Assembly (NCBI RefSeq): GCF_002105155.1
Contig: NW_019029024.1
Location: forward strand, 202,001-266,000
Reading direction: 5' to 3'
DNA: 64,000 bases
Origin: Lobosporangium transversale
Taxonomy: Eukaryota > Mortierellomycota > Mortierellomycetes > Mortierellales > Mortierellaceae
The notes under the pieces were generated by a model, which did not search any database, was not told where the DNA came from, and was given only the letters and a program-made list of their open reading frames with translations. Below are positions 1 through 11,125 of the stretch, one piece after another; position 1 is the first letter of the stretch; each line of letters starts with the position of its first letter. The translations under genes and the position numbers were made by a program.

Positions 1-58
1 CCTCTTTCCTCCCTACAACCCATATACCACCTATATTAATTTATAATTTTTTCTCGTC

Positions 59-2185
59 ATGGCTTCGCCAGTGAATGAAAAGTCGCAGTATGGCGACTAT
101 GAGCCTGATCAAAAGATTGAAGCCAAAACTGTCGATCTTGCTGAACATCCCGAAGAGGAGGAGTTTGTTTATGAGCCCCAGCAGTTCACTTGGTAAGATG
201 ACTAGACGATTGTCAGTCCTAATTTGTTCTATTCTTGTTTTTATTATAAAAAATTAACGCCTCATTTCCAACGACTTGGTATTAGGCGTGCATCGATTGT
301 CGGTTCACTTTTGGGATGCGTTGTTGCTGCAAGTAACTTGTACTTGGGTCTAAAGATCGGTTGGTCCTTTGGTGCTGCCCTCTGGGGTTCCATCTTTGGT
401 TTCTTGGTCCTTAAATCCATGTCCAAGGTTACCGGCTCTGTGTTTGGACCCAAAGAGAACGCCGTCTGCCAAGCTGCCGCTACTTCCTCTGGAGGTCTCT
501 CCAACGGTTTTGTCACTGCTATTCCCGCCATGTACCGCATGGGTCTTATGGGTAGCAGAGATCCTCAGGACCATATTGCTGATCTTTTCCTTTGGACTGC
601 CTGTGCTGCATTCTTCGGTATGCTCTTTGCTGTTCCCCTCCGTTCTCACTTCGTCATCAACCAGGATCTCGTTTTCCCCACCCCACGTGCCGCTGCTGAG
701 ACCATCAAGAACTTGCACAGGGCCGGTTCCGCAGCTGCTAAGGATGCTCGTGATGCTGGCAGGGCTATGATGACCTCCTTCATCTTTGCAATGGTTTGGG
801 CTGTTATCGGATTCTTCATTCCTGGAATCTTCACGACTATTCACATCTTCTTCCTCATTGGCAAGGCTACTGGTTACGATGCATTGATGAATGCTGATAG
901 GGTATGGGGCTGGGCCTTCTCCTGGGATTGGGCCTTCTTTGGCGCTGGTTTGATGACTCCTGGAAGCACTGTCTTCTCGTTCTTGTTAGGAGAGCTGATT
1001 GCCTTTGGTATTGCTGGTCCTCTCATGACCTCTGCCGGCTATTTGACCGGACGTGGTGGCTTTCCTCCTCCACCAGCCATTGGTTCTGCTCAGTCATGGT
1101 TCCTTTGGCCTGGTGTCGGAATGATGGTCTTCACTGCTTTCACTGAACTCGGAGTTCGCTACGAGTCACTCAAGCATGGTATTTTGTCTGCTGTCCACGA
1201 AGCTCGCAACTTGATCCGCAAGCTGCAAAAGAAGGGAGCTGTGGAACAGAATACTGACTATGTTTCTAAAGATACTACTCCTGCTCACGAATTGATTCCT
1301 ACCTGGTGGTGGCTCAGCGGCTTGCTTGTTTCCGGCATTGTTACTATCATCGTCATGAAAGTGAGCTTTAATGTTCCCATCTATGCTACTTTTGGAGCCC
1401 TCATTCTGTCGTTCATGCTCGCCTTTGTTGGTCTTCAAGCCTCAGGTGAGACCGATATCAACCCTACTGGAGCTGTTGCCAAGGTCACTCAGCTAGTTTT
1501 CTCTCGTGTTCCTGGTGCCGATCTTGCCACTGTTCAGAAGACCAACTTGATGTGCGCCAACATTGCTGCCTCAGTCTGCTCTCAGTCTGTTGACATGGTT
1601 GGAGACCTTAAGACTGCCCAGTTGCTCAATGCTTCTCCCAAGGCCATGTTCTGGGCCCAGGTGGTTGGATCAGTCTTTGCTATTGCTGTTGCCATCCCTC
1701 TGTTCTTGCTTTACACCAAGGCCTACCCATGTGTGCTTGATTCAAGCATTAAAAACTGTCAATTCGAAACCCCTGCTGTCGTTGCATGGGAGAATGTGTG
1801 CAAACTCTTGACTGGTACGGGCTCCGTTCCAAGAGAGTCGATGATTTTGACCATCGTCTTGTGTATCCTTGGAGTCGTCAACGTTATTGTTCGTGTCAAG
1901 TTCGTCCCTGATGCATGGAAGCCTTACTGGATCAACCTGAACGCTGTTGGTCTTGGATTCATCAACCCTTCACCTGTTTACCCTGTCGCCATCCTCTGCG
2001 GTTGGCTCGCTTCTGCCATCTGGAAGCGCACCAACATCAGATCTCACGAACGCCTCATGTACTCTGTCAGTGGTGGTTTGATTGCTGGTGTTGGTATCGC
2101 AGGTTTGATCAACGCCGCCATGACCATTGGTGGTGTCAAGGAGGGCCCAGTCAGAGTTGGATGCTTCGACGAGGAATATTGCTAA
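59..2185 (+). CDS. OPT-family oligopeptide/metal-chelate transporter
   Basis: This gene encodes a polytopic membrane transporter of the OPT superfamily, which moves small peptides or metal chelates across a membrane. Two exons fit: 59-192 and 286-2185, with a GT-AG intron and phase that give about 677 residues. The short acidic N-terminus (EEEEFVYEPQQF) precedes a first hydrophobic segment starting RASIVGSLLG and the OPT-like stretch NLYLGLKIGWSFG. Roughly 12-15 hydrophobic segments follow. The layout is closest to the yeast YGL114W/YSL-like branch rather than the tetra/pentapeptide branch, but that sub-assignment is from memory of the family. The ATG at 59 is chosen because it opens the only frame that splices into the long exon. 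Substrate and compartment cannot be read from the sequence. A new gene starts 163 bp downstream in the same orientation. Confidence 0.85.
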
Positions 2186-2348
2186 GCTAATATTTATGAA
2201 GCTTAAGAAAAGAAGCTGAATGTGTACTGTACATTAATAAATATTTTTTAATTCTATTGAACATCTCGTCCCATATATTAAGCTTGTTTTTTTAAGAAAA
2301 AAGTCTTTTGCCTCAACAAAACACGTGTGCATAGAAACTTATAAATTC

Positions 2349-3666
2349 ATGGTCTCACCATTGTTCACTCGTTCTCTTAAACACGCTCGCTCCAATACTA
2401 CCCAACACTACACTCTATTTCACATGGCCACTCGACCTGTTGATTTCCTTCTTGTTGGGCTGGGTAATCTAGGCGAAGAGTACATAACCACTCGTCATAA
2501 TGGTACTTGACCCAATGATGTATGAGCTTCCATTGACATTGTTGCTTTATAATCTACTACATTAGCTTAATATGTCGACTTTTTCAAAAAAAAAAAAAAA
2601 AAAAAAAGCTGGATTTTTGTTCATAGATTATCTCGCAAATGTCATTGCTTTGGACCAAAAGTCGAATGTTCCTCCAGTATTCCAACGTAGGATGGCATTA
2701 TCAGGTAAAGCTAAATGCCTGAATTTTTTTTTTTTTTTTATTCTCAAGCCGATGTTACCAAAGTGTCTGCGTTGGGCTAACAATTTGCACACATTCCGAT
2801 GAACAATTTTATCAATTATAGCTGATGTTCATGATGTCGTTTTCTCATATCAAAAGGGTAGCGTCTCAGTAAGGAATTTCGTTTCTGGTCTCTTAACTTT
2901 ATTGCTACTGCGGCAAGGAATCATTCAAATTTGTATAGCTTTATTTATTTTATTTTTTGATTAGTAGAATTCGCTGCGGATAGTCCTTGCAAAACCACTG
3001 ACTTATATGAATGAGTCGGGAGTAGCTGTCAAGAAGGTCATGGATTATTATCAATTGACGGACTCCAAGAAGCTAATTGTGATTTCGGACGATATCAACA
3101 CTTTACCCGGGTCCTTGGCCATTCAAAGTAAATAAAACTGCAATTTGGCTTCAGTTATGTGCTTTCCGTTTTCCTGATCACCTCAACTATTTCTGCGTGT
3201 CATGTATTGTTAGATGGGGGCGATCTAAAGAGTCTGGCAGGTCAGAAAGGTCAAGAAAGCATTGCAACCATCTTAGAGACTACAGATTTTGTCCGCTTTC
3301 GTCTTGGTGTTGGAAAACCACCTTCTGGAAGCCCCACAACTATTCCTCAATGGGTGCTTGGTCCTTTCAGTCGCGACAATAAAGAGATGGTATATATATG
3401 TGATATAACATGGTCTTATTGTCTCTACTGGCGAAATCGCAATCTTTAGCCATCTGACGTTGTTTATTACTCACTCGTCTTTCTTCGCTATCATGTAGGA
3501 TTTGTTCGCGTATTTAATGAGCCATACAACGCAGGCTCTACTGAATTTTGTACAGACTAATGATTTGAAGCTCTGCAAGAAAAAGTTTGCGTCATCCAAA
3601 AAACTCCCATCTAGACTGGTACCCACAGAGAGCTTGGTCTATCCTGTGCATATCGAAGACTTGTGA
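2349..3666 (+). CDS. PTH1: Peptidyl-tRNA hydrolase (Pth1 type), probably mitochondrial
   Basis: The product is a Pth-family hydrolase, which cleaves peptidyl-tRNA released from stalled ribosomes. Six exons fit: 2349-2502, 2609-2704, 2822-2868, 2968-3127, 3214-3389 and 3499-3666. Family landmarks are GLGNLGEEY, TRHN with the catalytic His, KPLTYMNESG and SDDIN with the catalytic-pocket Asp. The loop that normally reads GHNG is changed to GQKGQ here. The ATG at 2349 adds a basic, Ser/Thr-rich leader of about 25 residues before MATRPVDFLL, which would suit a mitochondrial presequence; a cytosolic form could start at that second Met. The first intron ends in a 22-A run directly before its AG. The exon boundaries are my reading and fit the phases. 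Confidence 0.8.
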
Positions 3667-3860
3667 GTTTCAGAGAACCAAGAGAAACTCTCCCATCTTT
3701 TCTTATAATCAATAAAGCCTTTTTTTTTTTATTTTTTTATTTTTTTATTTTTTTTTTATTTTATTTTTTTTATTCAAGTTATTGTTTTATTTGTATCATG
3801 TAAGGGTAAGAATAAACTGTTTGGGAGATATCAAGTGGTTCACGGTGAGCTACCCATCTA

Positions 3861-5818
3861 TTAGCGAATAAAGAGTTTCAACCCGTTGGGGATAGGCTCG
3901 CCAAGACGGGCATGAAGAGCCATCTTTGTCTTGGAAGGATCTTGCATTTCTATCTTGAAGAACTTGGTAACTATTAAGGCACCGATGATTTTTATCTCCA
4001 TTATAGCCATGAATCGTCCTGGACAAGCGTGCCTGTTTAAAAAAGGTTTTTCTTTTTACGTTAAATTCATGATGAAAAAAAAAAAAAAAAAAAAAAAAAA
4101 AAGCATTCATAGGATTGAAAAAGGCGAATGTTTTTTACCTTCCCAGGCCAAAGGGCAGGAAATCAGGCCCAACTTTGACCGCAGCTTTAGGTTTGTCGAC
4201 GAACCGCCATGGCCTAAACTCTGTCGCATCCTCACCTACTTCAGGGCCTGTATGACCAGATCTCGTATTGATAATAACCTTTGCGCCCTTGGGAATCTTA
4301 ACACCATTTGAAAAGATATAATCCTTGAGCGCACGTTGATTTACAGTCACAGACAAAGGCTCAATGCGAAATCTAAACATTTCTCGTATAAAGGAATCCA
4401 AATGAACCATCTTCTTGACCGCGGCTACTGGCAGGTCTCTGTCATGTGCAGGGTCCAAATGGTCATTGATGGGCTCTCCCTTCTTCAAGCATTCTTGCCG
4501 GGCATGCTCGCGCTCCACTTGAATATCATTGAGGATCTGCTGCTGCTCTTCGAATAACTTGTCCATGGAGTGTGGAAATGCCGCCATGTAGTAGAGCATA
4601 CTGTTGGCGGCGTCTGCTGTCGTATGGACACTTATGATAATAAGAATAAGTATATGAGCGCAAACGTCTTCCAGGTCGACGAACTCATACTTGTCGGCGT
4701 CATCAAGCAAATGCTGAAGGATATCATTAGGTCGTTCCCATTCAACACCAGCCTCGCTCGCCAGAGCTTCAAGTCGACGGCGTTCAAGAATAACAGGCAT
4801 AGAAGCATCGATCAGGACTTGGAGATGCTTCCGGAGTGGGTTGTAGAGGGATTTGTGATGGAATCGAAGTGCAAGTGTGTGCCACTTCGAGTGTGGAGTG
4901 TTAATGTCAATCAACTGTCCAAATTCCATAGTGGCAGTCATAAATACCTCAATGACTTGACTGCTCTTGGCAATCTCAGGACCAACGAAAACGTGTGCCA
5001 CTAAATTTTAACAAAGTTAAAAAAATAAAATAAAATTATGTTCACTAATCATCAGTATACTAATCCCAAATAATGAAGGAGGAAAAAAAAGTGATCATTC
5101 CTACATAAAATACATACTTGCTTTTGCAATTGGCTCATGAATCAAGTGAAAAGGTTCCCTTGCTAGTATCTCCCCCTTTTCAACAGGACAACGGCTCAAT
5201 TCCTGTTCGAAGTTTTCCTCTATCACCCTTGCGATCTTTGGAGCAAACATGGGTAAGCGGGGATTGAGGCAGTTGCGGACAATAGCATGTACAGTTTGAA
5301 GGCCATTATCCTTGTTGCTTTTTCGAACAGTATCAAAATATGCCAATACGTTTGTGACCTCATCAAATGCTTCAAGATGAGAGAAGGCCCCAGAAGTGCA
5401 AACTTCGCGGATATAAGGTTCAGAGACGACGGTGTAAGGCGAACCGAACAGATGTATGTTGAACATTGAACCATATTCTTCTTCACATCGCTTGGCGAAC
5501 GCTTCTGGGTCCTCATTGTATTCATTATCATGTGAGGAATCGCCCGGTCTGAGAGGGACCATAGGGACCTACAAAAATAAAAATATATAAATAAGGAAGG
5601 GGATTAAGGTAACGATAGTTCAATGATGGTATAGGAATGAAATAGCAGAAAAGAGTACTCCTTTGCATTATTTTTACTTTGTCATCTGTGCACATTGGAG
5701 TTGCGACAGCCTTCATGGCCAAGAATGCTGCAGAGGCAAGTCCAATGCCAAGAGGAACGATGGCCTTCGTAGCTTCAATGGGCATGCTATGTATGGGGTT
5801 GGATGAAAGGCCAAGCAT
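3861..5818 (-). CDS. Cytochrome P450 monooxygenase
   Basis: This is a haem-thiolate monooxygenase, probably ER-anchored. Four exons fit: 5818-5678, 5568-5118, 5000-4139 and 4032-3861, giving about 541 residues, a normal P450 length. The N-terminus has one hydrophobic segment (IVPLGIGLASAAFLAM) that would act as the membrane anchor. The K-helix ExxR is seen as EMFR. A PERF-like FRPWRF follows, and the haem-binding loop reads FGLGRHACPGRF. An intron splits that loop after FGLG and within the Arg codon, and it contains a ~25-nt A/T run. HACPGRF loops are common in fungal P450s of the ent-kaurene-oxidase-like clans, but I do not assign a CYP family. The I-helix is atypical, with SVHTTAD where (A/G)GxDTT is usual. 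Substrate unknown. Confidence 0.85.
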
Positions 5819-6437
5819 TTGTTGAGTACAGTGGATGTTCTTTTGTGGGATAAAGTGGATGTAGAATGAATTTGGATGAATAAAAGATCAACGATAATAG
5901 AGAAAATCAATAAAGTTAATAAAAAAGAGAAAAAGAAAGCCTGGATATCGAGTTCTGTAGATATATATTTGTATCTTAGAGCTCAAAGATTGCACTCGAT
6001 ATTTTTTTTTTTTTTTTTACACATTTGGGAAGGGTTTCTGCAATGATCGTAATGATCCAGTAAGAAAAACGGAACGTGAAAGAGTTAAACGCAATGGGCA
6101 TTGTCGCAGGATTTCCGCCGAGGAATAAAATGATCTTCTGAGACGTGACCGCAGGCCAATGATGATCTCGAATCAAACTCGTCGCAGGATCCTCTCCAAG
6201 CAATCTTTCTTCTACAATCGTCCTGTTGATTCAAACACAAACGCAATGCTGGAAGAAAGTATGCATATTTAAGTGAATACATGAACGTATCCATGAGAAC
6301 AACATGGTCTGAGTATTACTTGGGTCATGTTTGAGAAGTTTTATTACTCTTATTACTCTTAATTTCTATTCTTTTTTAGTGGGTTAAATGATTATGATTT
6401 TATATGGAATATACATACACAGACACATCTAAACATC
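5819..6437. other. Intergenic region between P450 start and CRAL-TRIO gene end
   Basis: It contains the P450 5' flank, an 18-nt T run at about 6002-6019 and a minus-strand stretch (about 6200-6020) that can be read as short frames such as KIILFLGGNPAT. These lack a clear start, conserved motif or consistent splice phase, so I do not call a gene. AT-rich sequence near 6340-6440 probably holds the 3' end of the Sec14-like transcript. Confidence 0.4.
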
Positions 6438-7911
6438 TTAATTATCATCCTTGATATTATAAGTCCAGTTGATCTGTCCATTGACAGCGACACCCCGTCG
6501 ACGATAAACGCTGGCGGCGTGGATATATGGGCTGAGTCGGGCATATTGTTCCCTAATATTCTTGGCAATTTCGTCCCTCTCATCAGAGCTAGTTCCTTCA
6601 GATTCCTTGATCCAGGCCCTGGTGGCAATATCAAACTTTGCCTCAAGCTCATGGCGCTCCCTCAAAAGCTCCTCTTTCTTTGCAGAGTCCTTCATGTGGT
6701 CATTCTCGTTCTCTTGTGCAGAAATGTATTCATATGTCCAATCATCCAGACCGTCAAAGTGGTTAATGGGCAATCGATCACGTGGAATTATTTTGTGTAA
6801 CTCAGCATTATTGCGTGTGAACACAAATTTGGAAGCAACAACAGGATCAAGCAAGGGCTGGATGAGTTTCCAGAGACCCCAGAATACAAAAGGAGCACGA
6901 TGGACGACACAGACTCCGAGGGTCTCCGGGTAGTATGATTCGAAGCATTGAACAAAGAGACGAACGAAGCCCCAGTCCATGTTGTCGAGACCAAAGTTGG
7001 AGAGATCAAAGATTACAATGACATTTTCAGTGCCCTGAGGGAGAAGTGTACGGCCATGCTCCATATTCTGTTATACAAAAAAAAAAAAAAGAAATGAAAT
7101 GGTAAGCAAAAAAAATACATGACATGTGGCTTGGTTATATTCAAGGTTGGGCTCAAAACTTACATAGAGTGTGAAGCGATAAGTAGTCTCAGAAGGTTGA
7201 TCGGCCTTGTGGTGGAAGCGTGGATTGATGAAAGTCAGGGGGCGGCCCAAAGGATCTGCACCATGAAGGTACCCTTTACCCTTGTGCAATTGTTCAAGGA
7301 ACTTTGGATATTTGGCATCCAGTTCGACGTCTGACAATTCAATTAGTTCATCGAGACGCTCGACAATCCTCCATTTCAAAGTGTTCAAGAACATCTTGAG
7401 GGCATCATCCAAAACCCATTTACGAGCACGGATAAACTGAATGATATTTTTCAATAGAGAGGCATATACACAAATTAGAACAGAGATAAACATTTTTTTT
7501 TTTTTGTTGCTTATTGTTGTTGTTATTGTTATTGTTATTGTTATTGTTGTTGAATTTATTATTGTTTACCTTGAGTATAACAACGTCTGGATGATCCATC
7601 ATAGTCAGCTTCCAATAAGCCTTCTTCAGATCTTCACCCGTGAAGCGTGGTACAACTGGACCACTCTCAGAAGCAGGCTTCCCACGTCCAAACCAGCTTG
7701 ATTTTTGAACAAGGGCATTCGGTTCTTCTTGAGCTTGGCCTTTAAACGAAGTGGGGATGGTTTGATCAAATGCCGTCTTGCCATCGAATATGTCATAAAG
7801 ACAAGCCCAGAACTGCTTCAATGTCTCTGTTTGTTCAGGGGTCAAATGGCCAAGAGTACCATCAGTTGAGATGATGGGTTGAATGTAGGTAGAGTTATCA
7901 GTAGTGGCCAT
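6438..7911 (-). CDS. CRAL-TRIO (Sec14-like) lipid-transfer protein
   Basis: The product belongs to the Sec14/CRAL-TRIO family, which binds a phospholipid or other lipophilic ligand and moves or presents it between membranes. Three exons fit with clean phases: 7911-7570, 7436-7164 and 7067-6438, about 414 residues. The CRAL-TRIO N-terminal signature is rebuilt across the first junction as KFIRARKW. The lipid-binding domain follows, with HGADPLGRPLTF, VIVIFDLSNFGL, ESYYPETLG and APFVFWGLW in the usual order. A charged helical tail (KKEELLRERHELEAKFD) lies near residues 330-360. The first intron carries an ATT/GTT microsatellite that reads as poly-Asn in an open frame but is not coding. The ligand cannot be inferred. 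Confidence 0.85.
7505..7560. repeat. TTG/TTA microsatellite inside an intron
   Basis: An imperfect trinucleotide tract (GTT/ATT units) lies in intron 1 of the CRAL-TRIO gene. On the minus strand it keeps the frame open as poly-Asn, which makes a false exon extension. Confidence 0.8.
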
Positions 7912-9099
7912 GATTTACAAAGAATAACTGAAAAATAGAAAAGAGAAAGGAGAGTCTATCTGGTGATGAGGTCCAATTGAACGGCTACAACAGTGGGAAA
8001 AAAGCTGTAAAGATGGAGGGGGGGGGAATGGTGTTGGAGGCGAAGGGCGAGGTGGTTGGGGGAAGAATAAAAGAAAGAAAGGAGAGAAAGAGAGAGATAT
8101 GAGAGGTGGAGACCTATTTTATAATACAGTTTTCGATGAGCACTTGTTCTCCACATGCTCACGCATAGATTGTATTCATTCATGTTATGCATCGGAGCAA
8201 CAGTGATTGAAGAAAAAAAAAGTTTCAAGCCCTCATCTAATATTAATATTAACGAGCTAGCGACTGACATGTAAGCACCAAAGGGTCCAACGTGGAGAGC
8301 AGCATTTTAATTTGCTGACTATTTTGTATTCCCATAGACATGGCGTCATGGATGCTGTTTTTATGTATTTTTATATTTGCACCATATGGTTGCGATATGT
8401 TGAAAGTCCTAGAACCCAGAGCCTTTTCAATGTATTTTCCTCATTACTCTGTTTGTGTTATGTGATCAACAAAACAAGGCAGTTAATTATTGAAAAGATT
8501 GAGACGAAAGCTAGTCTTAAAAAGAGTTATTTTTTGCTTCTTGTTTTAAATATACTTGCCACTGACTAGATGTAGTGTGAGCGGGTTACATTGGGGGTTT
8601 CAAACTTGAACATTTGGTCAGATAAATAGGCGGCTATTTCTAAGTAACCCTTGACGGGGTTCACTCAACCTAAAAGAAAAAAATTGAGGGTTACCCCTTC
8701 TACAAACTGGAAGCGAAGATCCAGGGGAAATGTTTATTGAAAAAAATAAAATAAAAATTGGATTGTCTGTCTTATTTCGGCAAATGTCCAACTTTGAAAC
8801 CCCCCTAACATTATTTTAAGATTACAGGAACGGTATCTCCACTACTAAATGTACAGCTCAACAACACGACTGGATAGAAATTTTTGTCAAGAAAATAAAT
8901 AAAGAGCCGTTATCCCCGCCATGTTCTAATGCCAATGGAAATTTTTTAGGATGAGAGTTCTTTTCATTTTGTTCTGACAGTAACAGGATTAAGCCACAGG
9001 GTATTTCGACAATTTCAAACAGCTTACAGCTCCAATGCTTCTCTTCATTCCATTCATTACTTTTTACTACATTCTCTTCGTAAGCCCATCTAATAGGAT
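7912..9099. other. Intergenic region with a small inverted-repeat element
   Basis: This 1.2-kb gap separates the CRAL-TRIO gene from glycine C-acetyltransferase; the two are divergent, so both promoters should lie here. The part next to 7912 is purine-rich on the plus strand (GA-rich 7920-8110), which is a CT-rich 5' leader for the minus-strand gene. The only structured sequence is the inverted-repeat element at 8593-8805. No coding frame is convincing; the 85-residue frame at 8312 has no recognisable features. Confidence 0.5.
8593..8805. mobile_element. MITE-like element with ~33-bp terminal inverted repeats
   Basis: The left end (8593-8626) and the reverse complement of the right end (8771-8805) match over about 33 bp with a few mismatches, sharing GGGGGTTTCAAA and ACATTTG. 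The enclosed ~150 bp has no coding capacity. Short size plus terminal inverted repeats is what non-autonomous DNA transposons look like. I see no clean target-site duplication, so the transposon family is not assignable. Confidence 0.5.
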
Positions 9100-11038
9100 A
9101 TGCTTCGTCGTGCTGTGTCGCTCTCTGTCTTGAACTTTACTCGCCAAGCTTTAGTTTCGCCTGTTGTCTCTTTCAAAATTCAGACCAGAACTATGGCTAG
9201 CACTAAAGCAAAATTGCAGTTCGGTCAGATCCTCAAGTCAGAGATTGAATCCATCAAAGCAGCTGGCACTTATAAGTCTGAGCGAGTCATTGTCTCCCCT
9301 CAGAACTCTGCTATCAAGGTTGCAGGTGGAAGCGGTCAAGTTACTCCACAGATCAACTTTTGTGCTAACAACTACCTAGGTCTTGCAGATCATCCCGAGG
9401 TCGTTGCTCGTTCAAAACAATACTTGGATACCCATGGATCTGGCTTGAGTAGTGTCCGCTTCATTTGTGGTACTCAGGTATTGAAAAGAGAGAAAAGAAG
9501 AGTTTGTTTGGAAGTTGTTGTGCAATTTTGGGGAGTGGGGTGTCACTAAAAAGAAGGTATTGGCTAGATTCATTTTAATTCAATTTTTTTTTTATTTTAA
9601 TTTGGCTGGCAGAAGAAAAAGTGTCAGGACATGATGTGCAAAAAAGTGAGACTGGGGTGTACCGTGAGAAAATTTGCAGTAACTCTAAATAGGCATTTAA
9701 TTAACGAACAAATCATATTCGTCTGGGGAAATGCGGCGTTTGCTATGCCAGGTAAAGAAGGAACGGGGCTGTGCTAAACATGAATGATCAAATTACTTAC
9801 ATCTTATTCCCTATCATGATTTTTATGCATCATAATCGTATTAAAAGGATATTCACAAGGACCTTGAGAAAAAGATCACAGAATTTTACGGCACAGAAGA
9901 CACCATCCTCTATGCCTCATGCTTTGACGCCAATGCCGGCATCTTTGAGACCATCTTAACAGACCAAGATGCAGTTATTTCTGATGCTCTTAATCATGCC
10001 AGTATCATTGATGGGATCCGCCTCTGCAAAGCTAAGCGCTTCCGCTACAAAAATTGCGATATGGCAGGTGCGTATTACATGCTACGGGAATTACATCTTC
10101 TGGCCATTTTTTCTCAATGTAACCGAGGAAAAAAAAAAAAAAAAAAAAGAAATGGACTAAATAAGTCTTCCGTGATTCCTCTTTTCTTCCCTTCTTTTTC
10201 CAGACCTTGAGACCCAACTTCAAGAGGCAGACAAAGCTGGTGCCCGCTTAAAGTTGATTGCGACAGATGGCGTGTTCAGTATGGATGGCAAGTTTGCACC
10301 TTTGGACAAGATCTGCGATATCGCAGAAAAGTACAATGCCTTGATTTTTATTGATGATTGCCATTCGACAGGATTCCTAGGCCCCAATGGCCGTGGTACT
10401 GCAGAGCACTTTGGCGTCCAGGATCGCGTCCATATTGTCAACTCGACTCTTGGAAAGGCTCTTGGCGGCGCAGCAGGAGGTTATACAACTGGATGCAAGG
10501 ATATGATTGACCTGCTCCGTAACCGTTCTCGCCCTTATCTGTTCTCCAACAGCTTGCCACCAGCAGTTGTGGGATCTGCCAGTGCTGCCTTAGATTTGAT
10601 CGATAGCGCAAAGACAAACGGCTTGTTTGATAGATTGTGGGGAAATACAAAGCTATTTCGCTCGCTACTGACCGAAGCTGGATTCACTATCAAGGTGAGC
10701 ATTTGTAGTTGACTTTTCCCCTTTATTGACAGCTATTTACTCGCAGTAGTGTACTAACAGTATCTATTATATATTTCCTACGATTTTAGGGCGATAACCA
10801 CCCTATCGCACCCATCATGTTAGGTGATGCTCGCCTTGCTAACCAGTTTGCCGACAAGATGTTGCAGCGCGGTATCTATGTCATTGGCTTCTCATACCCT
10901 GTCGTCCCCAAGGGAGAAGCACGCATTCGTGTCCAGCTGTCAGCTGCACACACTGAGGAACAAATTCGTCAGGCTGCTAACGCCTTTATCGATATCGGTC
11001 AAGAACTCGGTGTTATTGGTGCCAAGAGCAAGCTTTGA
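9100..11038 (+). CDS. GCAT: Glycine C-acetyltransferase (2-amino-3-ketobutyrate CoA ligase), mitochondrial
   Basis: This PLP enzyme joins glycine and acetyl-CoA to give 2-amino-3-ketobutyrate, or runs in reverse in threonine breakdown together with threonine dehydrogenase. Four exons fit: 9100-9477, 9848-10067, 10204-10694 and 10790-11038, about 445 residues. The first ~35 residues ([17 protein letters not shown] and on) are basic and Ser-rich, as in a mitochondrial presequence. The fold-I aminotransferase landmarks are [43 protein letters not shown] and the PLP-lysine motif [11 protein letters not shown]. The C-terminal [20 protein letters not shown] also fits the alpha-oxoamine synthase family. 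The long first intron (370 bp) is unusual for this window. Serine palmitoyltransferase or ALA synthase are less likely given the overall match to Kbl. Confidence 0.93.
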
Positions 11039-11125
11039 GCTTTTAAGATACAGAATACATTTTCCCCCTATTCTAATATGGCTTTAGGTTCATTTCTTTA
11101 TTTCTCGTAACATTCTTTATTGGTG

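Noticed and set aside
350-1811. Open frames of 80-160 residues overlapping the OPT transporter on both strands
   Set aside because: They are shadows of the long transporter exon, with no motifs and no splice support.
5976-6294. Minus-strand frames with KIILFLGGNPAT and CLNQQDDCRRK
   Set aside because: Suggestive wording but no start, no family motif and no consistent splice phase.
7420-7570. Poly-Asn extension of the CRAL-TRIO N-terminal exon
   Set aside because: It is the translation of an intronic GTT/ATT microsatellite; splicing 7570 to 7436 rebuilds the conserved KFIRARKW.
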